Under the pieces are notes generated by a model. The model was not told the DNA's origin. It made no database searches and saw only the letters and a program-made list of their open reading frames with translations. A stretch of DNA of 64,000 bases from Neostapfia colusana (Eukaryota > Streptophyta > Magnoliopsida > Poales > Poaceae), in contig JASWHV010000013.1 in the NCBI GenBank assembly GCA_030760725.1, positions 33,328,699 through 33,392,698 on the forward strand, written 5' to 3'. Positions 41,917 to 54,507 of the stretch are shown here, in pieces (within the stretch, counting starts at the first letter, position 1; each line of letters starts with the position of its first letter). A program made the translations under genes and the position numbers.

Positions 41917-44900
41917 TGTGAGGGCCTGATCCCGATCACGGGGCCGTGCTGCTCGCCCAGGAATCGCATTGGGTGGTGCCGTGCGATGCGGCACCCAAAA
42001 GCACACATAATAAAGCATCATACTACATAAATCAAGTGGAAGCTTACAAACTGTAAATTTTACAAATACTTCTCAAAATATTCTATGGCGGAAGAGTAAT
42101 ACAACTCATGTCTCATACCTATGCTAAGCAACAGAGAAGGTGTCATGCCCGCAGACCCTTCTCGCTAGCAACACTATCACAGTAGCAGCGGCAGGGGTTG
42201 CCATGAGTTCACCACTCGGAGAGCTCCGAGTCTCATCGGACACCCGTACATATCAGCGTACAGTTATTACCTGCAAAACAACTTATGCAGTATCTGTGAG
42301 CACGAAGCTCAGCAAGACTTAACCGTCACCCTAGTCATGAAACTCTACATGCTGAAAATAGAGGGCTGAATATATAAGTTTGCACAAAGGATGAACTTGA
42401 GCAAAAGGAGAATCCTTACTTCAAGTTTTAAGCAACTTTTATCGTCCTCGCGCAATTCACATCGAGACTCCACAATCAAACAAGAAACACTTCATCTCGA
42501 TGTCACTTGCCCGAGGTGAAAGTAACTTTAGTGAGCTAACCTAGACTCATACAGACCTTGCGCCATCAACGTTGAGACTCCACAATCAAACAAGAAACGC
42601 TTTGCCTCAACGCCACTAGCCCAAGGTGGAAAATAAATTTAGTGAAAGTGTTGATCATTCCTCATCTCCATTACGAGGATTACTCACAAAGCATATTAAA
42701 TGTTTCCCAGTTTATTACTACGCCACGACTCAGTGTACAAGTATGCTCACTACCGCGAGCGACGGTGATTGCAATCAAAAACACCCGGCTGACACGACAC
42801 GTATGCCCGTATTCGACGTTGCACACAGCAACCATAACTGACGTCGTACGTGGCAACCTTTCACACGACACCCAAATGTCGAACCGGTCCCACCGACTGG
42901 GATTAAGTCTCGCTACGGCAAACCCTCGTAGAGCCGACTTCTCTATCCTTTCAGCATCTGCATCAGACGGTGAGGTATGCCTCGACACCCAGGTTAACAT
43001 GTTACATCGGTTTCCTGGGTCCCATATAGCCAGTATGCATCCGGTACACATCTCAAACTTGTCCGGCAGGGCTGCACACAAGAACGGGCCTTAATCGACT
43101 CAGACATAGACTAGGTTCACAGGACCACGTCCTTGATCCTTCCATCCACTGCCCGGTCTCCATTCCCAACTATGAGGATCAAATCCAAACTCTTCCGATC
43201 GATCCCCCTTAACCCCGTTTCACGAGTAGGAAACTGCCCACTCGAGTTTTGCTTCTTTTAATCCACTTTTGTTAATTTGAGATTAGCAGTTATAATCAAT
43301 TGATAACCTACTCTACATTGTACTCTAGGGTTTTCTGGGTCATGCATTTGGAGTTTCATACCATCTAGACTGAATACAATAAACAAAATGCTAGACATAT
43401 AAAGTGACTACAAATAAAAACTTGTAAGTTTTGATGCAAACCGGGGCTTGCCTTTGTTTTGCATGGTGTTTCTATATATATGAAGTTCAGTTAGTGAAGA
43501 CCACTTGAGGCTTGATCAATTGCTTTCCTCCTCCCTTGATCCCCACTCCGATGACGTCAAATCCTTCACGTAGATGCTACACGTAATGAATATGCACATA
43601 TGTTTAATTGTAAAGCTTTTGCTAACAAGTGCTAAAGACAAGTTTCAAACTGGAACTCTGTTTAAGAATTAAAAAAAACACTGGTTCTAGTGGTTTGGGT
43701 TTGGGTTAAAGTATTATGTTCAAGTGATAAGTGGGGTTCATCACTTGGGTGGTGATCACCTAATGAAGTTGAACAGAGCATGACTGATCCAGGGATCCAA
43801 TGGAGCTGGAAATTTTCTTGTGCGTTCCTTGTCACAAGAAAGTCACCTGGACCAATATTTGGAATTTTTCAATGAATAGATCATTCAGAATAATTCCCTA
43901 AGCATTTAGCCAAAAATAAATTAATTCTGAATAAACTTGCACTTTAATGCAAATTCCAGTGGACTACACTTTCAAACATAGCTCAGGAAGTATTTATGAA
44001 TATTCCGAGGATTTCTGGAGCTAAGAATTTCCTAGGACTGAATTTCCAAGTTTTGGAAATTCCCTGAAAATGTTTCTGTATTTAATTGAACACAGCAACT
44101 TTCAAATCTGAATTGCCCTAATCAAATCAACTCCAAAGGAGCAGAAACTTTTACAGGAGTGCACTAACATCCTAAAGGATGTTCTGGCAAAATTTGAGGA
44201 TTTTTGGATGAACCAAACTTCATCTAAAATTCTTTTGCTGAAAAGTTTAAATAATTTCCCCGAATTAAATAATGAGTTTCATACAAATTGGGTTGCATAT
44301 TTGGATACAGTTTTCCAACCTGAATCCAACCCAATTTGAATCACTAAATTTGGAGCTTCCTAGCAAAAGTTATGAGGTTCTAAAGTTTGGGGAAATTCTG
44401 GATTTCAAATTAACCGGAAAAAGTTTAAACCTCTGACAGCGTGTCCGGCCCACAAGTGTCAACCCCTCGGATACACCACACGGGGCCATAGGGCTATTCC
44501 CGGCACTGTCACAACTGATTCCGTGCAACAGAAGATCCCACCCGATTTCTCTGAGCGACTGACACGTGGGCCTGGCCACCTCGTCTTCTACCTCGCGCTC
44601 CTGCGCCCGCGCGCCGCCGGGCTCGCCGGAGCTGCGCTGATCTTCACCGTCCGGTCAGCTCCCGTGCTCTCCCTCGCCGCTAGGGCCTAGTTCCACATGC
44701 TGAACACGATGGGGCCATCTCCCCCGACCGGTGGTGGCTCTAACCTAGCCGGCGACGGAGCGGCGGCTCGGTAACCTTTCGGCGACGTCGCACGACCAAC
44801 CTAGACCGCCAACACATCAATCGAAGGACCCTAAAGCACCAGTGGACGCTAAGGAAGATCATCCTGGTGGTGAAACATCCCGGAGATGGCTCTAACCTAG

Positions 44901-47900
44901 CTCTCGTCGTGAGCCCGAACCTCCCCGCCATAGCCGCTGTTGGAAAAACGGAAAATACGCCGGCTACAACCATGATCAAACTAGGGTTGAGAAGTAAACT
45001 TGGGCGCCGTCAAGTCTAGCTCCTGTGAGTGCAGTTTGATGGGCTTTAAGCAAATAGAAGTCGGGAATTTGAAGATTTCATACCCGAGGGTGGTTTAGCA
45101 CTGGCCGAGAGTAAACTGCGAAATACGCCGGCGATGATCAGTCACTTGGTCCAAGCTTTGGGGTCGAGCAGCGTGGAGTCTTGGCGCTTCCAAAACCATG
45201 CTTGCTCAGCCGTGACAAGCTCTCTGCCGAGCTTTCCACGAGAGCAACTCCACTCGGTTCTTTTCGGCCGCCGCGAAAACTTGGTGATGCCGGGGTTGGG
45301 AGGGCCAAAAGCTCTCGGTTGTGGCCCGACGAGGCTGTGGAGAAGACTGCCGAGTCGTTTTGCTACCGCCTGGGCGTTTGCACGTGAAGGGAAAATAGCC
45401 CCCGAGCGATCAAAGATGGCGGCGGCTCCTCTGTTCTGGTGTATGAGCGCGAGGGAAACGGAGGTTTTCTCGTTGCTGTGGCGAGATGAGGCATGGCTGA
45501 CAGTAAAGACCCTCCACGAGGAGCTCGCCAGCGTGAAGGAACTCAGCAGGAGGTGGCTTCCGGTTTTCCCCGCGGTGTCACACGGCGAGTCTCTCTCGTG
45601 TAAAGGTCCCAAAAATGTGAATACAAAGAAACATGAGTTGCCCCAAATGTTGGAGTCATGTATATGAAAAAGGGGCTTAGTTGAAACTTTTTCCCACATA
45701 TGATAACATAGGTGAGATTCTTCGAAACAAACTTAGGGCTATTGCATGGATGGACCTAATGTGGATTAAAACCATAGAAATGAAGAGCTCAAGTGCAATG
45801 GAAGGGTTTAAAAATCAGTGATAACCTAAATGTAGATTCAAACTTCAAGTGAGGGGAAGACACAATGGAAATTCAAAACTGTTTGTGTCCAAACTATTGT
45901 TTGCAGCAGCTAACACAAGAATCAAGTGGCATATTTGGATTCCTTAGGTCCAAATTAGTGGGGAGGCAAAGTTTCATTTATTTTTGAAAAGATTTGCTGC
46001 CCATTTTTCCAAAGGGAGTCAAATGTGCAAAGAATTCAAATGAACATTTGAATTTGCATGGAATTTTTCCAAACTTGTCAAATGAGCTCAGTTTCCAATT
46101 TTCAAACAATTGGGTTGGATAATTGTCAAACTTTGGAGATATTTTGAGGAAAAGAGGCACTGAATTGCGGGGCCCACATGTCATTGGGGGAAATGAGTGT
46201 GCAAAAGATCTTCAGCTCAGGCGGTGCACGGTCTCTGTTTTTCTCCTCCTCGCGAAGTCATCGCGCCACCGAGACCGCCTCGGTCCTTCTCACCGTGCGA
46301 CACCGGGGCAAGGCCGACGCCACCTCTCCCTTGCGACCTCTGTGCTGGCGAGCTGGTTTCCCCCCTCCTTATCACGCAGCTCGCGCGTTGTCCTCGGTTC
46401 CCACTCTCGTGCGCACAACAGGAACCTCCCGGCGCCGTTTCTCGTTCTGCCAGTTGCAAACCGCGTCGCCCCCTCCACTGCCCGAGTGATCCACGGAAGA
46501 AGTGAGCGCCAGCGTGTGCTCTAGCGACCCATCGCTCTACTCCGTGGCGTTGCCGCATCGTTTGATCACAATTTGACGAATTCCACTGGGCACCGAGGCT
46601 CACCATCGGGAAACCGAGCTGGTCTCACGTGGACAGCCCCACCGAGAGCTTCTCAGGCCCGAGCTAGAGCGCCCTCAGATGCGCTGGGAGCCCCTGATGC
46701 TCGTCCCCGAAGCTCAAGCCATGAGATGATCTACCGGGTTCGAATTTGGGAAAAGATCGCCGTCGGGCACCATCCGACCTTCTGATACGGTAATACCAAA
46801 TTCGATCATCCCTCTCGTTCTTAGGCCGTCAAATCTTGCACACACGAGCTGGGCTAGCCAGCGATCTTTTGCCCTTTTGCAACCAATGCCTGAAAACCAT
46901 TGTGCGCGACGTATTTCACACTTTTTTTCCATGGCGGTTATGGTGGGGCGGTTCGGGCTCCCGATGAGAGCTAGGTTAGGGCCATTTGCAGGCTGCTTCA
47001 CCACCCGGACGATCCTCCCTGACGTCCACTGGTGCTGTAGCACCATTCCACCGAGGTCTGGGCAGGCTAGGATGACCGGGCGACATTGCCGAACCGGTCC
47101 AGAGCCGCCGCGCCGTGGCCAGCTAGGTTAGAGCCATCGCCGGCCGGGGGAGAGGGTTCCATCGTGTTCAGCACGAGAAATAAGGCCCTAACGGCGAGGG
47201 AGGGCTCGGGGGATGGCAAGGAGGCCGGAATCCGTCGAACTCCGGCGAGCCCGGCGGCGCGCGGGCGCGGGGGCCGGAGGTAGAAGACGACCCGGTGGGA
47301 CCCGCCCGTCAGCGATGGTTTTTCAAATACCTGATCGGCTGTGGTGCGGGGATCACGTGTGGAGGCGCGGGAAATACTTAGTAGCCCCGTGTGGCTTGCC
47401 CCGACGCGTCACACCTGTCCACAGACCCACAGCCAGTATTTGAACATTTTGGGGAATTTCAGTTTTCAGTTCAAACTTTGAATAGCTACAACTTTGGGTA
47501 GGAGAATCCAAAAATTTTGAAACGAATTTCATTGGATTCCTCTGATAGAGTACTATCCAAATATGAAACCCAATTTGTATGAAACCCTTTATTTAATTCT
47601 GTAAAATTCTTTAAAGCTTTCTAGCAAAAGAATTTTAGAGGGAGTTTGGTTAATCCAAAAATCCTCAAATTTTGCCAGAGTAGTCTTTAGGGTATTAGTG
47701 AACACTTGTAAAATTCTCAACGCATTTGGAGTTGATTTAGTTAGGTTAATTCTGATTTTAAGTTTCTGTATTCAAATGAATCCAGAAACAATTTCAGAGA
47801 ATTTCCAAAAACTTGGAAATTCAGTTCTAGCTACTCCTTAGCTCCAAAAATGCTAGGAAAATTCATGCAAACTCTATGAGCTATAATTGAAATTGTAGTT

Positions 47901-50584
47901 CACTAATTTTTGCATCGACATGGGTGTGACCTCAGAATTTATTCTTCTTTGCTTAATTGCTTAGAAAATTATTCTGAACAAACCACTCAATGAAAAGTGC
48001 TAATTTTTGGTCCAGAGGATTTTCTTGTGACAAGGAACTCACATGAAAATTCTCAGCTCCATTGGAGCCTTGGATCACCCCTGTGCTTTTAACCTCTTTA
48101 GGTGATCAATATGGAAGAGGGGGAAAACCACTTAGCATTTAATCATGTGTTTAGATCCAAACCTAAACCACTAGCACCAGTGTCATTTTAAATTCTTAAA
48201 CAGAGTTCCAGTTTTTGAAAATTTGTTATTAGGACTTGTAGCAAAGTTTTTACAATTAAACGATATGCATATTCATCACGTGTAGTATCTACGTGGAGGG
48301 GTTGAAGTCATCGGAGTAGGAATCAAGGAAGGAGGAAAGAGGTTGGTCAAGCACCAAATGGTCTTCATTAACTGCACATATATATAAGTCACCTGCAAAA
48401 CAAAGGCAAGCCCCGGTTTGCATCAAATTTACAAGTTTTTATTTGTATACACTTCATACGTCTAGCATTTTATTTATTGCATTACGTCTAGATGGTATGA
48501 AACTCCAAATGCATGCCCTAGAAAACCCTGGAGTTTAATGTTGGATATGTTATCAATTAATTATAACTGCTGTTCTCAATAAAAGTGGATTAAAAGAGGC
48601 ATAACTCGAGTAGGCAGATTCCTACTCGTGAAATGGGATTAAGGGGGGGATCAATCGGAAGAGTTGGGAATTGATCCTCATAGTTGGGAATGAAGACCGG
48701 GCAGTGGATGGAAGGTCAAGGACGTGGTCCTATGAGCCTAGTCTATGTCTGAGTCGATTAAGGCCCGTTCTCGTGTGCGGCCCCGCTGGACAAGTTTGAG
48801 ATGTGTACCGGATGCATACTGGCAATATGGGACCCAGGAAACCGATGTAACATGTTAACCTGGGGGTCGAGGCATACCTCACCGTCTGATGCCGATGCTG
48901 AAAGAATAGAGAAGTCGTCTCTACGAGGGTTTGCCGTAGAGAGACTTAATCCCAGTCGGTGGGACCGGTTCGACATTTGGGTGTCGTGTGAAAGGTGGCC
49001 ACGTACGGCGTCAGTGACGGCTGCTGTGTGCAACGTCGAGTACGGGGATACGTGTCGTGTCAGCCGGGTGTTTTTTATTGCAATCACCGTCGCTCGCGGT
49101 AGTGAGCATACTTGTACACTGAGTCGTGACGTAGTAATAAACTGGGAAATATTTAATATGCTTCGTGGGTAATCGTCATAATGGAGATGAGGAACGATCA
49201 ACACTTCACTAAATTTAATTTCCACCTTGGGCTAGAAGCGTCGAGGCAAAGCGTTTCTTGTTTGATTGTGGAGTCTCGACGTTGATGGCGCAAGGTCAGT
49301 ATGAGTCTAGGGTAGCTCACTAAAGTTACTTTCACCTCGGGCAAGTGACATCGAGATGAAGCGTTTCTTGTTTGATTGTGGAGTCTCGATGTAGGTTGCG
49401 CGAGGGCTATAAAAGTTGCCTAAAACTTGAAGTAAGGACTCTCCTTTAGCTCAAATTCATCGTTTGTGCAAACCTCTGTAATCAGCCCTCTATTTCTATC
49501 ATGTAGAGTTTCATGGTTAGGGTGATGGGTCAGTCTTGCTGAGCTTCGTGCTCACAGATACTGTACAAGTTGTTTTGCAGGTAATAACTGTACGCTGTGA
49601 TGTACGGGTACTGGGTGAGACTCGGAGCTCTCCGAGTGATGAATTCAGGGTAACCCCTGCCGCTGCTATTATGACAGTGTTGCTAGTGAGAAGGGTCCGC
49701 GGGCTGGACACCTTCTTGGCTGCTTAGCATAGGTATGAGACGTGAGTTGTAATAGACTTCCGCTGTAGTTTATTTTGAGAAGTATTTGTAAAATCAACAC
49801 TTTGTAAGCTTCCTCTTGTTTTATGTAATATGATGCTTTATTATGTGTGCTGTTGGGTGCCGCATCGCACGGCACCACCCAATGCGATTCCCGGGCGAGG
49901 TGTCCCGTCCCCGTGAGTGATCGGGACGGCGGGGCCCCCACATCTCGGTGGAGTGAAAACCAGAGCACAAGACTTAGGGGGTAAGTCAACTTAGCCCTAT
50001 GACATGTGGCCCCACTAGTCAGTACCCCTTTACCCCTCAAAAGATCTCCAAAACATGGCAAGTGATCAATTCAAAAGTTTGGAGTTAAAAATCTGGGCTG
50101 CATTTGGATCATTGGACAAACTCCATCCAAATTCAAATGTATATTTGAATTCATTGCAAATTTAAGTCCATTTGGAAAATGGATAGCAAACATCTTCAAA
50201 AAATTATGATACTTTGCCTACCCCCTAATTTGGACCTAAGGAATTCAAATATGAACTCTGGTCTTCGATTTGGCTGCTGCAAATGAGATTTTTAACACCA
50301 CAGTTTGAATTACTATTGTGTCCTCCCTCATTTTAAATTTGAGTTGATCAATTAGTTCAAAATCTGATTTTTAAACCCTTCCATTGCACTTGAGTACTTC
50401 ACTTCTGTGGTCTTAATCCACCTAGGGTACAAACATGCAAGTAAACCTAAGTTGGTTTTAGAAGACACTCTCATGTGTTATCATATGTGTAAAAGGTTTA
50501 AACCAGTCCCCTTTTTCATACACATGACACCCACACTTGTGCAAACTCAAATTTCTTTTTATTCATATTTTTGGGACCTTTACA
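41917..50584 (-). mobile_element. L2 solo LTR (minus), about 4319 bp, split by an inverted copy
   Basis: On the plus strand it starts TGTGAGGGCC at 41917 and ends GGGACCTTTACA at 50584. The 5-bp duplication CCCAC flanks it at 41912-41916 and 50585-50589. There is no internal domain, so it is a solo LTR left by LTR-LTR recombination. Its own parts are 41917-45598 and 49948-50584. GC-rich U3 sequence at about 44440-45600 contains several chance ORFs on both strands. Confidence 0.93.
45599..49942 (+). mobile_element. L2 solo LTR (plus), 4344 bp, inserted in its inverted relative
   Basis: It starts TGTAAAGGTCCC and ends GGCCCCCACA. The perfect 5-bp duplication TCTCG occupies 45594-45598 and 49943-49947. 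It is the inverse complement of the surrounding LTR along most of its length; for example 41985 pairs with 49865 and 44940 with 46920. No internal region is present. Both copies carry the conserved TGAGC/GCTCA hairpin (49540-49554 and 42297-42311). Confidence 0.94.
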
Positions 50585-51655
50585 CCCACCCACCTTTCTT
50601 GTGTAGTACACGGACGGCGAAGATGGCCGGATGGGGCTGTCGACGGTGAGCCGAAGCACAGCTCCGCCGGTTCCTTCCGGTTTCTCGACTTCAACGGCTT
50701 ACACCGTGCACAACCGAGTGCAGCTCGCTGGTGCAGCACGGGAACAGCTAGAGCACACCTTGGCGCTCCTTTTTGCTGCAGGGACCACGAGTGATCGATG
50801 ATCAGCACCGGTGCGCGCCGAGGTTCAAAGGTGCGGTCGCCGCTGCCGGTTTTTCGCGCGTGCGGGAGCTGAGCAGAGTGGCGCAGGCGAGGGAGGCAGC
50901 AAAATCTGTTTGTGCCATGTACGTGGTGATCGGGAGGGGGGCACAAGCTGATCCAGACGCGCGCTGGCAAGGCCGTGAAGCGGCAACAGCCCCGGCGGCT
51001 GACCGACGACCACCGAGTTGGTTTCCCTCTCAGCACAGTCTCTGACCAGTGGGCCCTTCCCCCCTCTAATTTCTTTTCCAATTTTTCATTTCTGTTTTCA
51101 CTGAAAATATCCCAGCTACTCACAATTGAATGAGAGACTTAACCTCCAAGTCATTGTTTGAATTTGATTTCCCCAATTTGAAATTGGTTTGGCTAAATTT
51201 GCTGCACATTTGAACTGAAATTCAAATTCAGTTTTGAATTATTGCAAATTTAGCTCCTGACAAGATGAATTCTAATGGGGATGAAAATTGGTGGACTAAC
51301 TCAGAAAAATGTGCTGAGTTTGAATATGATGTCAACTTTTGAATTCAAGTGATGAAAGTGGCTTATTTCCACCCCTTTTTCAAATGCCTCCAAAAGTGCC
51401 TCAAAAAGTATTGGATTTGCATGAAATTTGGCCTGAGTCTTCCCAAGAATATATAAGGTCTAGGGGTGAGCTAAATCTTTCATGCTTATGTATAGAAATC
51501 CTACTTTTCGGGAGTTAGGGCTTTCCCCTTTAATAACCCTTTTGACGGTGTTTACTTGCTCTTCACAAGTTTTCATGAGATATCCATCACAAGAGCTGTG
51601 GTGTTGTGAGGTGATGAACATTTCTTTGCCCTTCACTTTCTTGGGCTTTTACATG

Positions 51656-52600
51656 CGGGTGCATTCGTTAACCCAAAAGACATAACGGTATATTCATACG
51701 AACCATACTGTGTTCGAAATGCAGTCTTGGGTATGTCGGAGGGCTTAATATTCAGCTGGAAGTATCCCGACCGAAGATCAATCTCGGAGAAAATTCGGGC
51801 ACCTTTCATTTGGTCGAATAGGTCCTCTATATGGGGCAGCGGGTATTTGTTCTCGATTGTCACCTCATTGAGAGACCTATAATCCACACACATCCTTTGG
51901 GTCCCATCCTTCTTGTCTACGAAGAGCACGGGGGCTCCCCACGTGACGAGCTTGGGCGAAAAAACCTTTTTCTAGCTGCTCCTGAATTTGCTTCTTAAGT
52001 TCCACTAGTTCATTAACGGGCATCCTATATGGCCTTTTTGCTATAGGGGCAGTTCCAGGTACCAAATAAATGGCAAATTCAATGTCCCGGTCAGGTGGCA
52101 TACCAGGAAGTTCTTCCAGGAACACATCTGAAAATTCTTGAACCGGGATGCTTTGCAATGTTGTTTCTTCGACTTGGTTCAATGCTGCCTTCTCGGTTGC
52201 CGGTTGGGCTGACTCGAACTCAATACGAGTACCGTGCTCATTTGTCAACTGCACGCTCCTCTCAGCACATTGAATTACTCCGTTGTGCTTGCTTAACCAA
52301 TCCATTCCAAGTATTATATCAATCCCTTGGGAATCCAGGAAAATAAGGTTGGCAAGAAAGTCTACCCCTCTTTTTTTATGGTTTACTTTCGGACATACTA
52401 TATTAGTCATTATCTCTCCACCGGGAGAATTAACTAACATAGTGTATTTCATGTGTTATATGGGAAGTTTATACTTGGCAACATACTTGGATGATATGAA
52501 TGAAAGCGATGCTCCGGAATCAAATAAGACAATGGCGGGGTTGGAGTTGGCAATGAACATACTAATCACGACGTCCTCAGCTTGTTGTGCTTCCTCAGAA
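51656..52600 (-). pseudogene. pol: Element E protease and RT, truncated by element C
   Basis: This is a minus-strand chromovirus pol closely resembling element A. The protease site LFDSGASLSFI is intact, followed by a stop at 52456-52458 (after KYKLPI) and then NSPGGEIM and GIDIILGMDWLSKHN. RT begins EFSDVFLEELPGMPPDRDIE; a frameshift near 51940-51960 lies at the SPWGAP block. The next frame reads VDKKDGTQRMCVDYRSLNEV to SFGLTNAPA and stops at 51656 where the LTR of C begins. The catalytic IDD block and everything after it are absent from the window. Confidence 0.9.
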
Positions 52601-53810
52601 AAGACATGGTTCACATTGCCACGAGCATAGTTCTGCTGCCCACGGTTACCTTGCGTAGCTCCTCCACTCAGCCGTGGGTTCTGTTTTGGTGCGTTGGTCG
52701 GATGTCCAAGACCTTTCTTCGGGCATTGACTTGCAAAGTGTCCCGCCTCTCCACATGCAAAGCATGCTTTATTGCCCAAAACAGCAGGAACGTTGGGGCG
52801 AGGCTGGTTTTGAGCATAGGTTCCTATGTTGGGACGGGGCGCAGGAGGCAAAGGCACACGAGGTGCTTGCTTGACAGGACGTTTCTGCGGTTGATTATTA
52901 GGGTGAGGTCGATTTGTAGGGCGGAAAGTAGAAGCGGACGAGCCATACTGTGGTGCAGATGGGGGCATGAAACGGGTACGTACATTGCTCCCTTGTGGCT
53001 GGTATGGCATCTTCCTCTTGCCTTCTGGCTCGATCTCACGGATCTTGCTCTCAACCATTATAGCTTTATAAACAAGCTTCTGGAAGTTTGCATAATCATT
53101 GTAGAGCAGCTGAACTTGGATCTCATTGTTCAATCCTCTCATGAACAAGTATTGCTTCCATTGATCCGAGTTGACGTCTTCGGGAGTATACCTTGACAGC
53201 TGTGTGAACTTGTTGATGTGCTCGTTCACACTCTTCCTTCCTTGGCGGAGACCTTCAAACTCTTGCCTTTTAAGCATCATGACTTCAGAAGAGACATAAT
53301 GAGAGCGAAACCCTCCTTGAATTCAGCCCAAGTGATAGTCTCCTGGTTGTCATGAGCATTACAAAGAGCGTCCCACCAGTCAGCGGCTGCTCTCATAAGT
53401 TATTGTGATGCAAAGAGAACTTTCTCCCAATCATTGCACTGAACAATAGCAAGCTTCTTTTCCATGGATTTCAACCAATCATCAGCCTCCATGGGATCAT
53501 TAGATTGTGCAAAAGTAGGCGGTCGAGTCCTCATGAACTCTCCCAATCTGTTGTGAACCGGCGGTGGTGGCAGCGGTGGTGGTGGTGGTGCAGGAACGGG
53601 GTTAGGATTGTTGAGGTTGTTGGCTTGCAGCTGTCCCAAAGTTTGTATCATGGTTTGCATGAGCTGGTTCTGCATAGCCATCAACCGTTCAAGGTTGTTT
53701 GCATCAGCCCCATGGTTGGCTTTTTCAGGAACTTCAACGTTGCCATCCTATTGTGGTTTAGGGTGGCCACGAACGTTCCTCCTTTTGCGGCTGGCGTTTT
53801 CCCTCACCAT
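52601..53810 (-). pseudogene. gag: Element E gag, with stops and a frameshift
   Basis: The start is ATG 53810-53808 (MVRENASRKRRNV). A TAG follows after 20 codons (about 53748-53750), then the frame continues through PPPPPLPPPPVHNRLGEF, DPMEADDWLKSMEKKL and VLFASQ to a TAA at 53400-53402. A one-base shift lies near 53310. The second half (QEFEGLRQGRKSVNEHINKF, TQLSRYTPEDV) leads to the CCHC knuckle CFACGEAGHFASQC. Order and motifs match element A gag, and the arrangement indicates an old inactive copy. Confidence 0.9.
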
Positions 53811-54492
53811 CTGTGAGAGATAATTGGGTAGAATAGAAAAGAGAAGTTTAGATTGACCCCCCCCAAATATATGCATCAAGGGGTATGAACTAAATATATT
53901 CTTTTATTAATTTCAGCCTATATGAGGATGTGAACTCATGCCAAAGTATCTCACATCTCTCTACTATGTGTGGATGTGGACTTTCGCAGAAGCGTCCCAC
54001 AACTCACACTAGCACACAAACACAAGCAATCATCACAAAAGTTCAACACACCACTCCCATTCAAGCTACTACGATCTAAGCGTCCTTATTACAGCTTATT
54101 CAATGGGAATCCTAAACTTAATCATGTGAACTGGTGCTGTTCCCGCCATGTGACGGGGGTGGTCCATCGGACACCTCAATGGGGTTAAGTGCACTCCCAC
54201 GTGGTGGTGAATGAGTACTCGTTCTCCGGATGACCGGCATATATAAATAGGACATGAGAAACTTTGGAGAAGGAAGAAAATATTTCAAAACTTCAGAAGC
54301 TATGAAGCAAGAAAGCGAAAGTGTTGTTGTCCAAGGAAGAGAAAAGTGGGGCAGAAAATAGCACTTTGCGGTGGCTGAATTGATAAGAAAAGTGCAGCAG
54401 CAAGAAATTTTCGAAAATAGCAGGTTAGAGGGGTGTGCCTATGTGTTTTAGAGTGTCCATTCTACCTAGGCTTGCGTCCTACGGTCAACGTA
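53811..54492 (-). other. Element E leader
   Basis: This is about 680 bp between primer site and gag. I see no ORF0-like frame here, unlike in element A, and no other feature. Confidence 0.7.
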
Positions 54493-54504
54493 GCTCTGAT
54501 ACCA
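54493..54504 (-). other. Element E primer-binding site
   Basis: GCTCTGATACCA on the plus strand is the complement of the tRNA-Met site, three bases from the LTR. Confidence 0.92.
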
Positions 54505-54507
54505 ATC

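Larger units (their letters stand above)
35638..51655 (-). mobile_element. Element C: 5' LTR, about 3.9 kb, interrupted by a LINE and nested solo LTRs
   Basis: LTR pieces are 35638-35837, 39296-41916 and 50590-51655, about 3887 bp in all. It starts TGTGACCGACCGG next to the primer site and ends TTGGGCTTTTACA at 51655, as in element B. After removing the RTE element (TSD TCACGCCCGTCTA) and the L2 solo LTR (TSD CCCAC) the pieces follow each other in the order of the other LTRs. TGCGG (51656-51660) would be the target duplication, and beyond it the sequence is RT of element E, into which C inserted. Confidence 0.88.

Noticed and set aside
45134..45699. Long open frames on both strands (about 177-185 codons) near the L2 LTR junction
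   Set aside because: They lie in GC-rich U3 of a solo LTR, overlap each other on opposite strands, run across the insertion edge at 45599 and show no domain-like pattern.
46123..46606. Overlapping frames of about 100-133 codons on both strands
   Set aside because: GC-rich LTR U3 in the L2(+) copy; not kept in the inverted sister copy.
49943..49947. TCTCG after the plus L2 LTR, first read as the flank of one large element spanning 41917-49942
   Set aside because: The matching TCTCG is at 45594-45598, which shows a separate solo LTR; the outer element has its own CCCAC duplication.
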